Notes: a model not told the origin generated them from the sequence alone. 64,000 nucleotides of DNA from an uncultured Pseudomonadota bacterium (GCA_903884235.1 CAISEB010000012.1:124001-188000), one strand, 5' to 3'. Numbered from the stretch's first letter, positions 40,263 through 49,643 are shown. Numbers and translations: made by a program.

Positions 40263-40664
40263 TCAGGCGTCCGGCTCGAAGCGCAGCACCACCCCATTGA
40301 TGCAGTAGCGCAGGCCGGTCGGCTTCGGGCCGTCCGGGAACACGTGCCCGAGGTGGCCCTCGCACTTCGCGCAGTTCACTTCCGTGCGGATCATGCCGTG
40401 GCTGCGATCGCTCGTCGTCGCGACCGCACCGGGCAGTGGCGAGAAGAAGCTTGGCCAGCCGGTGCCACTGTTGAACTTCGTCGTCGACTCGAACAGCGCA
40501 GTCCCGCACCCGACGCAGAAATAGCGCCCGGGCCGGTACTCCTTGTCGAGCGGGCTCGAACGCGGCGGTTCGGTGCCGTGCTCGCGCAACACGCGCTGCT
40601 GCTCCGGAGTCAGGCTGACGCAGTGGGCGCCGACGAGTTCGCCGCCTCCAGTCTTCTCAGTCAT
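40263..40664 (-). CDS. msrB: Peptide-methionine (R)-S-oxide reductase MsrB
   Basis: This 133-residue enzyme reduces the R-form of methionine sulfoxide in proteins, using thioredoxin. The structural zinc is held by Cys50, Cys53, Cys98 and Cys101 (CVGC and CAKC). The catalytic Cys121 is in [21 protein letters not shown] and [11 protein letters not shown] are family signatures. There is no signal peptide, so it acts in the cytoplasm. It converges with ompW and diverges from the M23 peptidase gene. Confidence 0.97.
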   Translation of the reverse strand: MTEKTGGGELVGAHCVSLTPEQQRVLREHGTEPPRSSPLDKEYRPGRYFCVGCGTALFESTTKFNSGTGWPSFFSPLPGAVATTSDRSHGMIRTEVNCAKCEGHLGHVFPDGPKPTGLRYCINGVVLRFEPDA

Positions 40665-40747
40665 GCGAGGGCTCCGTTGGCTTCGGGAGGCGCCATTGGA
40701 TCACGTCGCACGCTGCACGGCACGCCCCTTCGGGCTAGGATCACCCC

Positions 40748-41599
40748 ATGAAATGCGTCGCCTCGATCCTCGGCGCCACCCTGCGTGCGGCCGTGCTCGC
40801 CGTCGCGCTGCTGGCGGGCGCCGCTGCGGCCGCGCACCTGCCGACGGCCCGGCCGGTACCGGGCGGCATCGTCGTCCTGGACCTCGGGCCGGCGGGCGAG
40901 CGCAGGCCGGTCGTGATGGCCGACGGGCACGCGGCGCTGGTCGTGGCCGAAGCGGGCCACTGGATCGCGATCCTGGGCATCCCGCTGTCGGCGTCGCCGG
41001 GACACGCGAGCGTGATCGTGCGCACCGAGGATGGCAGCCGCGGCGTGGGGTACGACATCGTCGATCACGCCTATCCGACGCAGGCGCTCCAGGTCGCACC
41101 GAAGCATGTCGACCTGTCGCCACGCGACCTCGCGCGCTTCAATCGCGAGAAGCCGATGCTCGAACGGGCGCTCGCGACCTTCAGCGACGTGCCTCCGGGC
41201 GAGGTCACCCTGCGTCCGCCGGTTCCCGGACCGCGCTCGAGCTCGTTCGGGTCGCGGCGCGTCTTCAATGGCCAGGGCCGCAATCCGCACACGGGCATGG
41301 ACATCGCCGCGGCGACCGGCGAACCGGTACTGGCCGCGGCGACCGGGCGCGTCGTCGGCATCGGCGATTTCTTCTTCAACGGACAGACCGTGATCCTCGA
41401 CCACGGCAGCGGCTGGCTGACGCTCTACTGCCACCTCAGCCGCATAGACGTGCACGAAGGCCAGCCGGTGACGCCGGCCACGCGGCTCGGGCTTGTCGGT
41501 TCCACCGGCCGGGCGACCGGGCCTCACCTGCACTTCGGCGTGATGCTGAACCGGGCGTGGGTCGACCCGGAGCTGTTCCTGCCGGCGCCCGACCGCTAG
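40748..41599 (+). CDS. M23-family peptidase (peptidoglycan endopeptidase type)
   Basis: This 283-residue periplasmic protein has a Sec signal (LRAAVLAVALLAGAAAAA) and a C-terminal lysostaphin-like domain (about 175-275) with zinc ligands in NPHTGMDIAAATG and GPHLHFGV plus the YCHLS segment. All catalytic residues appear present, so it is probably an active endopeptidase and not an EnvC-like activator. The N-terminal half (GGIVVLDLG to GYDIVDHAY) is a beta-rich domain often found before M23 domains. A TAGGAT box 13 bases before the ATG may be its -10. Confidence 0.92.
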   Translation: MKCVASILGATLRAAVLAVALLAGAAAAAHLPTARPVPGGIVVLDLGPAGERRPVVMADGHAALVVAEAGHWIAILGIPLSASPGHASVIVRTEDGSRGVGYDIVDHAYPTQALQVAPKHVDLSPRDLARFNREKPMLERALATFSDVPPGEVTLRPPVPGPRSSSFGSRRVFNGQGRNPHTGMDIAAATGEPVLAAATGRVVGIGDFFFNGQTVILDHGSGWLTLYCHLSRIDVHEGQPVTPATRLGLVGSTGRATGPHLHFGVMLNRAWVDPELFLPAPDR

Positions 41600-41609
41600 C
41601 CGCGCACGC

Positions 41610-42329
41610 TCACCAGGGCAGTTCGCGCCCGTCCCACTGCCAGAAGCGCCCGGACCGCTCGCGCGTCAGCGCCGCGATCACCTGGCGCATGCCGGCCACG
41701 CTGTGCTGCGGGCGCAAGGGTGCGTTCGCACCGCCCATCTCCGTCGCGGCCCAGCCCGGATGCAGTGGCGCGACGATGAGGCCGCGGCGCGCGAGATCGA
41801 GCGCCATCGACTTCAGGATCGCGTTCAGCGCGGCCTTGCTGCTCCGATAGGCGTAGAACCCGCCCAGATTGTTGCTGCCCATCGACGCCATCACGCTCGA
41901 CAGGGCGACGATCTTCTTCTGGTCGCTCGCGGCGACATGGTCGGCGAACGCCTCGCACAGCTTCATCGGGCCGAGTGCATTGACGCGGAACATCTCGGCC
42001 CAGTCGTCGTAGTCGGATTGCCCGAAGCGCTGCGCCTGCATGCCGCGACCGGCGTAGCCCTCGCGACCCATCGTGCCGGCATTGTTGATGAGCACGTCGA
42101 TGGTGGTGCCGGCGAGCGAAGCGGCGAAGCCGTCGATGCCGGTCGCGTCCGCGACATCGAGCGCGTGCAGCCGAATGCGTCCCGCCGCGGCACGCTCGAG
42201 GGTCTTCAGCTCCTCGTGGCGTCCGGGATCACGGGCCGTGGCGATGACGCTCCAGCCGTCGGCGGCATACTGGCGGACGAATTCGAGCCCGAGTCCGCGT
42301 CCGGCCCCGGTGATCAGCACGGTCGGCAT
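41610..42329 (-). CDS. Short-chain dehydrogenase/reductase
   Basis: This 239-residue NAD(P)-dependent oxidoreductase has the cofactor motif TGAGRGLG (7-14), NNAG at about 82-85 and the catalytic Ser145, Tyr161 and Lys165 (YAYRSSKAAL). The C-terminal PLHPGWAATEMGG is typical of the carbonyl-reductase-like SDRs related to CsgA/sniffer. The substrate is not predictable. It converges with the M23 gene and sits after the S1/P1 nuclease gene on the same strand (54 bases). Confidence 0.92.
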   Translation of the reverse strand: MPTVLITGAGRGLGLEFVRQYAADGWSVIATARDPGRHEELKTLERAAAGRIRLHALDVADATGIDGFAASLAGTTIDVLINNAGTMGREGYAGRGMQAQRFGQSDYDDWAEMFRVNALGPMKLCEAFADHVAASDQKKIVALSSVMASMGSNNLGGFYAYRSSKAALNAILKSMALDLARRGLIVAPLHPGWAATEMGGANAPLRPQHSVAGMRQVIAALTRERSGRFWQWDGRELPW

Positions 42330-42383
42330 CCCTACACTCCCCTTCCCGTCCCTGGGCCACCGGCTGGCGGCATCGCGATGTTA

Positions 42384-43256
42384 TCAGCCGCCGGCCGCCC
42401 CGAGTGTCGAGCGGAGCACCGCGGCGAGGCGGATGCCGGCGCGCGCGAGGCGCTCCTCGACGATCGGTTTCGCGCCGTCGACGTACGCGGTCGACAATCG
42501 CACCGTCATCGGCAGGTCCGACCCGCAGGCGAACCCCGGCAGGCGGCCGTACGCGTAGTCGCGCGCGATCGCATAGGACTCGCCCATCCAGGCCGCGAAT
42601 CCGCCGCGCTCGATCCGCGCCAGTTCGCTGCGATGTGACTCGACGAGGCGCGCCGCATAGGCGTCCTCGGACATGCCGCGGGCGGCGCGTTTCACGAAGT
42701 CCTTGTCCCAGACCGTGTGCAGCGGCGTCGCGCGGTTGCGCGAGCCGAACAGCACCAGCACCTCGTTGCCACCGCGATCGCCATGGTCGGCGGCATGCAG
42801 GGGCTGGTGCGCGTCGCCGATGAGGTGCACGACGACGTGCAGCGCGAGCAGCCGCTCCTCGCGGCTCGCGTGGCGGTCGCCGAGCTTGGCGAGGTAGCGA
42901 TCGTAGGCGCGCGAGGCGCAGTTGCCATCGGCGCAGTAGCGATCCGCGTCCGCGGTCGCGTCGCACACGGGCCGGTCATCGTAGTGCCAGGCCGGCGAGC
43001 CGCGCAGGGTGCGGCGCAGGTGCTGGCGTTCGCGGTCGAGCCAGGTGCTTGCGTCCTCGAGCGTCTCCTCGCCCGCGATCTCGCGAAGCGCCGCCCGGGT
43101 CCGCGCATCGAGCAGCGGCTCGGCGACCCGGGCGACGATCCGGTGACCTTCGGCGCCCCACGCCTGGGCCGGCGCGGGCCGCAGCAGGGCGGGCAGCAGC
43201 AGGACGGCGACGCCGAAGGCGGCGCGGACGGATCGGATGGGCGGGCGGCACGTCAC
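42384..43256 (-). CDS. S1/P1-type secreted zinc nuclease
   Basis: This 290-residue nuclease cuts single-stranded nucleic acids and 3'-nucleotides with three zinc ions. After the signal (VAVLLLPALLRPAPAQA) the mature protein begins with Trp33 in AWGAEGHRIVARV; in this family the N-terminal Trp itself binds zinc, and His38 follows. HVVVHLIGDAHQPLHAADHGDRGGNE carries further ligands. The GTG at 43256, with GGAGA upstream, gives a proper signal; the open frame further upstream is not needed. Export suggests nucleic-acid scavenging or defence of the periplasm (inference). Confidence 0.9.
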   Translation of the reverse strand: MTCRPPIRSVRAAFGVAVLLLPALLRPAPAQAWGAEGHRIVARVAEPLLDARTRAALREIAGEETLEDASTWLDRERQHLRRTLRGSPAWHYDDRPVCDATADADRYCADGNCASRAYDRYLAKLGDRHASREERLLALHVVVHLIGDAHQPLHAADHGDRGGNEVLVLFGSRNRATPLHTVWDKDFVKRAARGMSEDAYAARLVESHRSELARIERGGFAAWMGESYAIARDYAYGRLPGFACGSDLPMTVRLSTAYVDGAKPIVEERLARAGIRLAAVLRSTLGAAGG

Positions 43257-43411
43257 GCGGGTCTCCGGACGGGGCGGCCCCGGCACTCTAGCGCAGGCGC
43301 CGGCGACGCCGGGAGGCCGGGGATTCGGTTTCCGCTGTTGTGCGTCGCGACGCCGAAGGCGTTCCATGAACCATCGCAGGAACGCGAATTTGCCCGGCTG
43401 GAGTACACCTC

Positions 43412-43825
43412 ATGAAAACCCGTCTTTTTCTGACTGCCGCCCTTGCCCTGTGGGGCCTCTCCGCCCAGGCGGACCCCGCGCCCGGCGACGCCGCGCGTGG
43501 CGCGGAGGTCTTCAAGGCACAGTGCGCGGCGTGCCACCTGGCCAAGGCCACCGACAAGTCGCCGCCGATCGGCCCGCAGCTGCTCGGCGTCGTCGGCCGC
43601 AAGGCGGGCTCCTGGGATCACTTCGGCTACACGCCGGCGATGAAGAAGGCGGGTTTCACGTGGGACCCGAAGCTGCTCGACAAGTACCTGGAGAACCCGT
43701 ACGCGGTGGTGCCCGGCGCCGCCATGGGCCTGCTGGTCCCGTCGCCGTCGCACCGCGCCGACGTGATCGCCTACCTGTCGACGAATCCCGACCTGCTGCG
43801 CCAGCCCGAGCGCCCGGCGCCCTGA
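43412..43825 (+). CDS. Class I c-type cytochrome
   Basis: This 137-residue periplasmic protein has a signal (MKTRLFLTAALALWGLSAQA) and one haem site, Cys38-x-x-Cys41-His42 (CAACH). The sixth ligand is probably Met105 in VVPGAAMGLLVP. IGPQLLGVVGRKAG and GYTPAMKKAGFTW match the c2/c550 type with mitochondrial-like loops. It carries electrons to an oxidase or reductase not encoded here. It is divergent from the S1/P1 nuclease gene. Confidence 0.95.
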   Translation: MKTRLFLTAALALWGLSAQADPAPGDAARGAEVFKAQCAACHLAKATDKSPPIGPQLLGVVGRKAGSWDHFGYTPAMKKAGFTWDPKLLDKYLENPYAVVPGAAMGLLVPSPSHRADVIAYLSTNPDLLRQPERPAP

Positions 43826-43874
43826 CGCGCAACGGCTGGGGGCGCCTGGACGGGCGTCCCCACGCCGCGTGACC

Positions 43875-44294
43875 TCACCAGACGCCCGTGTTCTGCATCG
43901 AGGCCCAGGGCTCGGCCGGCGCCTGGGCCGCGCCCTTCTGCAGCAGCTCGATCGACACGTTGTCGGGCGAGCGCACGAACGCCATGCGTCCGTCACGCGG
44001 CGGACGATTGATGGTGACCCCGGCCGCCATCAGGCGCGCGCACAGCGCATAGACGTCATCGACCTCGTACGCGAGGTGGCCGAACGCCCGCCCCATCGTG
44101 TATTCCTGCGGATCCCAGTTGTAGGTCAGCTCGACCTGGGCACCGTGGTCGCCCGGCGCCGCGAGGAACACGAGCGTGAAGCGCCCCGCGTCATAGTCCC
44201 TGCGATCGACCAGGTCGAGGCCGAGCTTGTTGCAGTAGAAATCGAGCGATGCCTCAAGGTCGGTGACTCGGACCATCGTGTGCAGGAACTTCAT
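43875..44294 (-). CDS. VOC-family lyase, lactoylglutathione lyase-like
   Basis: This 139-residue protein has the glyoxalase I pattern: MKFLHTMVRVTDLEASLDFYCNKLGL at the start (His5 as metal ligand), QVELTYNWDPQEYTMGRAFGHLAYEVDD (Glu and His ligands) and DNVSIELLQ (final Glu). It is likely to turn the methylglyoxal-glutathione hemithioacetal into S-lactoylglutathione, though other VOC substrates are possible. GGAG eight bases before ATG 44294 supports the start. It diverges from the DsbA-like gene. Confidence 0.88.
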   Translation of the reverse strand: MKFLHTMVRVTDLEASLDFYCNKLGLDLVDRRDYDAGRFTLVFLAAPGDHGAQVELTYNWDPQEYTMGRAFGHLAYEVDDVYALCARLMAAGVTINRPPRDGRMAFVRSPDNVSIELLQKGAAQAPAEPWASMQNTGVW

Positions 44295-44385
44295 CGGCGA
44301 ACTCCTCCGGCCACGTCGTGGGGTGGCGTGCGGACGCTATGCTAGTCTGCCGGCGACGGCAATCGCCCCCTCTCGGAACGCGCCC

Positions 44386-45156
44386 ATGAAGACGCCGATC
44401 CTGTCCCTGCCCCGCGCGGCGCTCGTGGCCTGCGCGCTGTTTCTCCTCGGAGGCGCCGCCCAGGCCGGTCCGGGCGAGTTGTCCAGCACGCAGGGCGAGC
44501 AGATCCTCACCGAGCTGAAGGAGATCCATCGGCTGCTGCTCGCCCAGCAGGCGCAGGCCGCGAAGCCCCCCGCACCCGCGGCGCCGGATCAGCCGGCGCT
44601 GGTCTCGGTCCCGGCCGGGAACCACGAGTCCCTCGGTGCCGCGGATGCGCCCGTGGTGCTGGTCGAGTACACGGACTATCAGTGTCCGTTCTGCCGTCGC
44701 TTCCATGAGCGCACCTGGCCCGAGCTCAAGCGCCGGTACATCGACACCGGAAAGGTGCGCTACGAGGTGCGCGACATGCCGCTGCCGTTCCACGAGGAGG
44801 CGTTGCCCGCCGCGCTGGTCGCGCGCTGCGCCGGCCGCCAGGGCAAGTTCTGGCCCGTGTTCGAAGCGCTGCTCGGCAAGCCCGAGGCGATGACCCCGGA
44901 CGGTCCGCGCAAGGCCGCGATCGACGCCGGCGCCGCAGCGGTGCTGGTCGACCAGTGCACGCGCGATCCGGCCATCCGTCAGGCCATCGATGCCGACACG
45001 GCCGATGCGCAGCGCATCGGCGTCGACGGCACCCCCGGCTTCGTCATCGCCCGCAGGCGCGGCGACAAGCTGGAGGGCACGCTGATCCTCGGGGCCCAGC
45101 CGGCGAGCACGTTCGCGACCCGCATCGACGCGCTGCTGGCCACGCCGCCGCTCTAG
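44386..45156 (+). CDS. DsbA-family thiol-disulfide oxidoreductase, exported
   Basis: This 256-residue periplasmic protein has a signal (AALVACALFLLGGAAQA), a linker helix (about 35-65) and a DsbA-like thioredoxin domain (about 75-250) with the redox pair Cys100-x-x-Cys103 (CPFC). The cis-proline loop is GVDGTPGFVI. The domain opening DAPVVLVEYTDYQCPFC resembles BdbD/DsbG-like proteins that fold secreted proteins. It is divergent from the VOC gene and converges with chrA nine bases away. Confidence 0.92.
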   Translation: MKTPILSLPRAALVACALFLLGGAAQAGPGELSSTQGEQILTELKEIHRLLLAQQAQAAKPPAPAAPDQPALVSVPAGNHESLGAADAPVVLVEYTDYQCPFCRRFHERTWPELKRRYIDTGKVRYEVRDMPLPFHEEALPAALVARCAGRQGKFWPVFEALLGKPEAMTPDGPRKAAIDAGAAAVLVDQCTRDPAIRQAIDADTADAQRIGVDGTPGFVIARRRGDKLEGTLILGAQPASTFATRIDALLATPPL

Positions 45157-45165
45157 TCGTCGGGA

Positions 45166-46413
45166 TCAGCGCAGCCACGCCGCGGCGAACGAGGCGATCG
45201 CGCCGCCCGCGAGGACCCAGGGCAATCCGATCCGACCACGCCACAGCGCGAGGCCCGCCGCGGCGACGATCAGGGTCGCCACCGGATCCGGCCCGTGCCC
45301 GCGGCCTGCCGGGAACAGCACCGCGATGGCGACGCCGAGCGCGAAGGTGGCGATCACACCGACGACGGCGGCGCTCACGCCGCCCAGCATCGCCGCGAGT
45401 CGACGATTCGCCTGCAGGCGCTCGACATACGGGGCGAGCGCGATCACCAGCACGAACGAGGGCAGGAACGTCGCCCACGCAGCGAGCGCCGAGCACTGCA
45501 GCGCGGATGCCATCGGCGACCCGGCGCCGGGCGCGTGCCAGCCGGTCGCAAAGCCGTAGAACTGCAGCACCAGCAGCAGTGGCCCCGGGGTCGTCTCCGA
45601 CAGCGCCAGTCCCGCCAGCAGGTCCCCCGGCTGCAGCCAGCCGAGCGAGCCGACGAGCTCCTGGTTCACCCAGGCCAGCACCGCATAGGCCCCGCCGAAG
45701 CCACCGAGCGCGACTCGCGTGAAATACAGGTAGAGCGACCCGGCGCGCGATGCCGGCGACCCGACGGCGACGAGCAGCCACGGCAGCAGCCACGCGGCAG
45801 CGCCCGCAGCCAGCACGGCGGCGGTACGGCGCCAGGACACGGGCGCCGTCCGCGTCGCGGGCGCCGCCTCCCGCCGCCCGCGCGCCAGCGCCCCGGCCAG
45901 CGCACCGATCGCGATCACCGCCGGGAACGGTGCACGCGCGAACACGAGCAGCACGAACGCGACCAGGGCGATCAGCCGTTGCGGCCAGCCCGCGAGCGCA
46001 CGCCGCCCGAGCCGGACGACCGCCTGCAGGACCAGCGCGACGACTACGCATTGCAAGCCGGCCACCGTCGCCGCCACCGGCGCCAGCGCGCCGTACAGCA
46101 CGTAGACCACCGAGAGGCCCGTGAGCAGCAGCGAGGCGGGCACGAGGAACGTCAGCCCGCCGACGATAGCGCCCGGGATGCCATGCCAGCGCCAACCGAG
46201 GTAGATCACGAGCTGGAGCGCTTCGGGACCGGGCAGCAGCATGCACAGGTTGAGCGCGCGCGCGAACTCCAGGTCGGACAGCCAGCGGCGTTCGTCGACC
46301 ACCTCGCGATGCAGGATCGCAATCTGGCCGGCCGGACCCCCGAACGAGATGCAGCCAAGGCGCAGACCATAGAACAGCGCCTCGCGCCGCCGCGGGGTCG
46401 CGCCAACGATCAT
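45166..46413 (-). CDS. chrA: Chromate transporter ChrA (CHR family, two-domain)
   Basis: This 415-residue protein has two homologous CHR halves. The first begins FYGLRLGCISFGGPAGQIAILHREVVDERRW; the second has TRVALGGFGGAYAVLAWVNQELV. The FGGP and FGGA motifs and the PGP/TPGP turns mark long-chain ChrA proteins, which export chromate or take it up with sulfate-like anions. The ATG at 46413 overlaps the stop of the WecA-like gene as ATGA, so the two are coupled. No chrB is adjacent. Confidence 0.93.
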   Translation of the reverse strand: MIVGATPRRREALFYGLRLGCISFGGPAGQIAILHREVVDERRWLSDLEFARALNLCMLLPGPEALQLVIYLGWRWHGIPGAIVGGLTFLVPASLLLTGLSVVYVLYGALAPVAATVAGLQCVVVALVLQAVVRLGRRALAGWPQRLIALVAFVLLVFARAPFPAVIAIGALAGALARGRREAAPATRTAPVSWRRTAAVLAAGAAAWLLPWLLVAVGSPASRAGSLYLYFTRVALGGFGGAYAVLAWVNQELVGSLGWLQPGDLLAGLALSETTPGPLLLVLQFYGFATGWHAPGAGSPMASALQCSALAAWATFLPSFVLVIALAPYVERLQANRRLAAMLGGVSAAVVGVIATFALGVAIAVLFPAGRGHGPDPVATLIVAAAGLALWRGRIGLPWVLAGGAIASFAAAWLR

Positions 46414-47453
46414 CGAGGACGCGCGGCGAGCGTGACCGAACCGACGAGCACCGCACCCGCCAGCCACCACGCGGCGAACGAGCCCCACGCCGGCACGCCG
46501 GCGATCTCGAGCGCGACACCCGAGATGCCAGCGCACAGGGTCACGCCGACGATGCAGGCAGCGACGGCGACGGGACCGAGGCCCGCGCGACAGAGCATGT
46601 GATGCAGGTGCTCGCCGTCGGCGCGCAGGATCGATTGGCGACGCAGCGTGCGGCGCAACACGCTCCACAGGAGGTCGACCGCCGGCACGAACACGATCCA
46701 GAGTGCCGTCACCGGCGCGAGGACCGGGTGCGACCCCTGGCTGGTGCGGATCAGCAGCCAGGCAAGGGAGAAGCCGAGCATCGTGCTGCCGGCATCGCCC
46801 ATGAAGCACTTGTAGCGCGTGTTGTCCCAGGGCACCGGGGCGTTGAACACCAGAAACCCCGCGACGCTCGCGGCGAGGATCGTCGCCAGCACGGCACTCG
46901 CCGGGTCGATCGCGGCGGGGCCGAGCGACAGGAACACGACGAGCGCCGCGAGCACGACCCCGCCGGCCACGCCATCCATGCCGTCGACGAGATTGAACGC
47001 GTTGATCGCGGCCACCGTCACGAAGACGGTCACCGCGAGCGACGCGTCGCCGACGTCGAGTGGCCCGATGCCGACGAGGTCGCCGAACGTCTGGATGCGC
47101 ACGCCCATGCCGAGCACCATCGGCAGGACCGCGCCGACCTGGGCGAGCAGCCGCAATCCGGGCGACAGCGCGAAGTTGTCATCCAGGGCGCCGACGACCG
47201 CAAGCAGCAGCGCCGAGGCAAGGTACGGCTGCAGCGCGCCACCCGTGTTGCCGCTCATCAAGAGACCGACCGCGATTCCAAGCACCATGCCGAGCCCGCC
47301 GACCAGCGGCACCTGACCTTCGTGCGTCTTGCGGCCGCCGGGATAGTCGACGAGGCCGACCCGCAGCGCGACCCGGCGCAGCGCGAGGATCGAGGCTGCG
47401 GTCACGATGAACGCGCCCGCGCTCGCACCGAGCAGGGTGGCTCCTGCCATCAT
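46410..47453 (-). CDS. WecA-like undecaprenyl-phosphate sugar-1-phosphate transferase
   Basis: This 347-residue integral membrane enzyme (about eleven helices) starts lipid-linked glycan synthesis by moving a HexNAc-1-phosphate from UDP-sugar to undecaprenyl phosphate. The MraY/WecA motifs are present: Asp91-Asp92 (GALDDN), NLVDGMDG (Asp157, Asp160), FMGDAGS (Asp220) and the HLHH box at 282-285, which favours the WecA side. No O-antigen genes are near, which is odd for wecA. It is translationally coupled with chrA by an ATGA overlap. The start at ATG 47453 lacks a clear ribosome site. Confidence 0.92.
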   Translation of the reverse strand: MMAGATLLGASAGAFIVTAASILALRRVALRVGLVDYPGGRKTHEGQVPLVGGLGMVLGIAVGLLMSGNTGGALQPYLASALLLAVVGALDDNFALSPGLRLLAQVGAVLPMVLGMGVRIQTFGDLVGIGPLDVGDASLAVTVFVTVAAINAFNLVDGMDGVAGGVVLAALVVFLSLGPAAIDPASAVLATILAASVAGFLVFNAPVPWDNTRYKCFMGDAGSTMLGFSLAWLLIRTSQGSHPVLAPVTALWIVFVPAVDLLWSVLRRTLRRQSILRADGEHLHHMLCRAGLGPVAVAACIVGVTLCAGISGVALEIAGVPAWGSFAAWWLAGAVLVGSVTLAARPR

Positions 47454-47728
47454 TCAGTGATGCGCCCGCCAGCCTGGGCGATAGCCGGTCCCATCGTGCC
47501 TCTCCCGGTCGCCCCATCGCCGAGGCGGCGGGGGCCGCCCATTCTAACCGCGAGCATGGGCCGCCTTGCTGTCGCCGCTGGCCTCGGGGACGAGCTGGCG
47601 GCCGGGCGGTGGCGCGGGTCGGCGCCTGCATGCCTGCGGCACGCGGACCCGCGACGGGATGCACCGGGCCGCCGTGTCGAGGTCGGTCGCCTGAGTCCCA
47701 CTGTCGGCGCGGGAGATCGGCGCGTCCG
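47454..47728. other. Intergenic region between ilvI-like and wecA-like genes
   Basis: This 275-base spacer follows the acetolactate synthase stop and precedes the WecA-like gene, both on the minus strand. I see no convincing gene. A TAGAAT box on the minus strand near 47542-47547 could be a -10 for the wecA-chrA pair, but it has no good -35. Confidence 0.4.
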
Positions 47729-49567
47729 CTAGAACATTTCCGAGGCGCCGGGTGGGCGGGTCGCCACCTTGCTGCGCGACGGGATGAAGTCGCCGGTGAT
47801 CATGTCCTCGTACGCCTGGCCGGGACCGACCATCGGATAGACGCCCGCATCGGGATCGATCAGGACCTCGAGGAACGCCGGGCCCTTGAACGCGACGAAG
47901 TCGGCGATGACGCGCGCCACGTCCTCCTTGCGCTCGAGGCGCTGCACCCACGGGAATCCGTCGGCCTGCGCGGCCTTGACGAAGTCCTTCTTGTGCAACG
48001 ACTTGTCGCTCGCGGACAGCCGCCCCTTGAAGAACAGCTTCTGCCACTGCTTGACCATGCCGTCGCCGAAGTTGTTGAGCACCACCACCTTGACCGGCAG
48101 GTCGTAGGTCGTGACCGTCTCGAGGTCGCCCAGGTTCATGCGGATGCTGGCATCGCCATCGATGTCGATGACCAGTCGCTTCGGGTTCGCGAACTGCGCG
48201 CCGATCGCCGCCGGCAGGCCGAAGCCCATCGTGCCCATGCTGCCCGAGGTCAGCCACAACCGCGGCTCGCGAAAATCGAAATACTGCGCAGCCCACATCT
48301 GGTGCTGTCCGACGCCGGTCGCGATGATCGCCTCGCCGTTCGTCAGGCGATTGATCTCCTCGATCACGTAGTACGGCTGGATCAGCGCGCTGTCCCTGTC
48401 GTAGTTCATCGCATAGGTACGCTTGAGCTCGGCGCAATGCGCGTGCCAGGGCGACCAGTCGCGCGCGAAGCCCGTTGTCTTCGCGTAGGCGGCCAAGCGC
48501 GACAGCGCCTCGCGCATCTCGCCGACGTGGCTCCAGTCCACGCGCTTGACCTTGTTGATCTCCGACGCGTCGATGTCGATGTGGGCGATGTGGCGCGCCT
48601 TCCTCGCGAATCGCTGCGGGTCGCCGGCGACGCGATCGTCGAAGCGCGCGCCGACGGCGACCAGGAAGTCGCAGTCATCGACCGCATAGTTGGCGAACGC
48701 CGCACCGTGCATGCCGAGCATGCGCATCGATTGGGCGGCCGTCGTATCGACCGCGCCGATGCCCATCAGCGTGGTCACGACCGGAATGCCGAGCGCGCCG
48801 GCGAATGCGCGCAGCTCCGCCGCGGCTTCGCCATGGATGACGCCGCCGCCCGCGTAGATCAGCGGCCGCTCGGCCTGGCCGAGCATCGCGTAGAAGGCGG
48901 CGAGGTCGGCATCGGCGAGGCGCCGTGCCGCAAGCTGCCGCAGGCGCGTGCGGTAGCCGGGCAGCGGCAGCACGCCCTCGCCCGCGAACGGGCCCGTCCA
49001 GTTCTGCACATCCTTCGGCACGTCGATGACGACCGGGCCCGGGCGGCCGGTCCGGGCGATCTCGAACGCCGTGCGCACCGTCGCCTCGAGGCGGGCCGGA
49101 TCGGTGACGAGGAACACGTGCTTGGCGACCGATCCCATCAGCGCCGACACCGGCGCCTCCTGGAACGCATCCGTGCCGATTGCGCCGGTCGGGACCTGGC
49201 CGCAGATGACGACCATCGGCACCGAATCGGCCATCGAATCGCGCACGGGCGTGATCGTATTGGTGGCGCCGGGGCCCGAGGTGACGATGCAGACGCCCAC
49301 GCGGCCGCTGGCGCGCGCGTATCCGGCCGCCATGAATCCCGCGCCCTGCTCGTTGGCCGGCACGATCAGCGGCATCGGGCTGCGCTTCGGATCCTTGTTG
49401 TGGACGAATACGGCGTCGTAGGTCGGCAGGATGGCACCGCCCGAATACCCGAAGATGACGTCGACCCCCTCGTCAGCCAGCACCTGAACGATGATTTCGG
49501 CGCCGGACATCGGCTGGCCGGCTTTGGGGTGGGACGCGGTCCCGGTGGGTTGCAAATGTGGGCTCAC
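47729..49567 (-). CDS. ilvI: Acetolactate synthase large subunit, divergent type
   Basis: This 612-residue ThDP enzyme condenses pyruvate with pyruvate or 2-oxobutanoate for valine, leucine and isoleucine. The catalytic Glu73 (ANEQGAGF), the central FAD domain (MRMLGMHGAAFANYAVDDCD) and the ThDP/Mg motif near residue 471 (DIDGDASIRMN, then LNNFGDG) are present. Several blocks differ from ordinary IlvB/IlvI, for example IGTDAFQEAPVS where most have a QEtD form, and FKGRLSASDKSLHKKDF. The GTG at 49567 follows GGAAAG; ATG 49510 is the alternative. The small subunit is encoded divergently, which is unusual, since the two are normally an operon. Confidence 0.92.
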   Translation of the reverse strand: MSPHLQPTGTASHPKAGQPMSGAEIIVQVLADEGVDVIFGYSGGAILPTYDAVFVHNKDPKRSPMPLIVPANEQGAGFMAAGYARASGRVGVCIVTSGPGATNTITPVRDSMADSVPMVVICGQVPTGAIGTDAFQEAPVSALMGSVAKHVFLVTDPARLEATVRTAFEIARTGRPGPVVIDVPKDVQNWTGPFAGEGVLPLPGYRTRLRQLAARRLADADLAAFYAMLGQAERPLIYAGGGVIHGEAAAELRAFAGALGIPVVTTLMGIGAVDTTAAQSMRMLGMHGAAFANYAVDDCDFLVAVGARFDDRVAGDPQRFARKARHIAHIDIDASEINKVKRVDWSHVGEMREALSRLAAYAKTTGFARDWSPWHAHCAELKRTYAMNYDRDSALIQPYYVIEEINRLTNGEAIIATGVGQHQMWAAQYFDFREPRLWLTSGSMGTMGFGLPAAIGAQFANPKRLVIDIDGDASIRMNLGDLETVTTYDLPVKVVVLNNFGDGMVKQWQKLFFKGRLSASDKSLHKKDFVKAAQADGFPWVQRLERKEDVARVIADFVAFKGPAFLEVLIDPDAGVYPMVGPGQAYEDMITGDFIPSRSKVATRPPGASEMF

Positions 49568-49643
49568 GGCAGTGCTTTCCGGGATTTCCGGACCTTTTTC
49601 GGGCTAACGCCCCGAGAGTAGCAACGGCCGGTCGCCCCGTCTA

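Noticed and set aside
47450-47701. Possible 83-residue minus-strand gene in the ilvI-wecA spacer
   Set aside because: Arg/Pro-rich with no ribosome site or motif, and it runs into the wecA start. I treat the spacer as non-coding.
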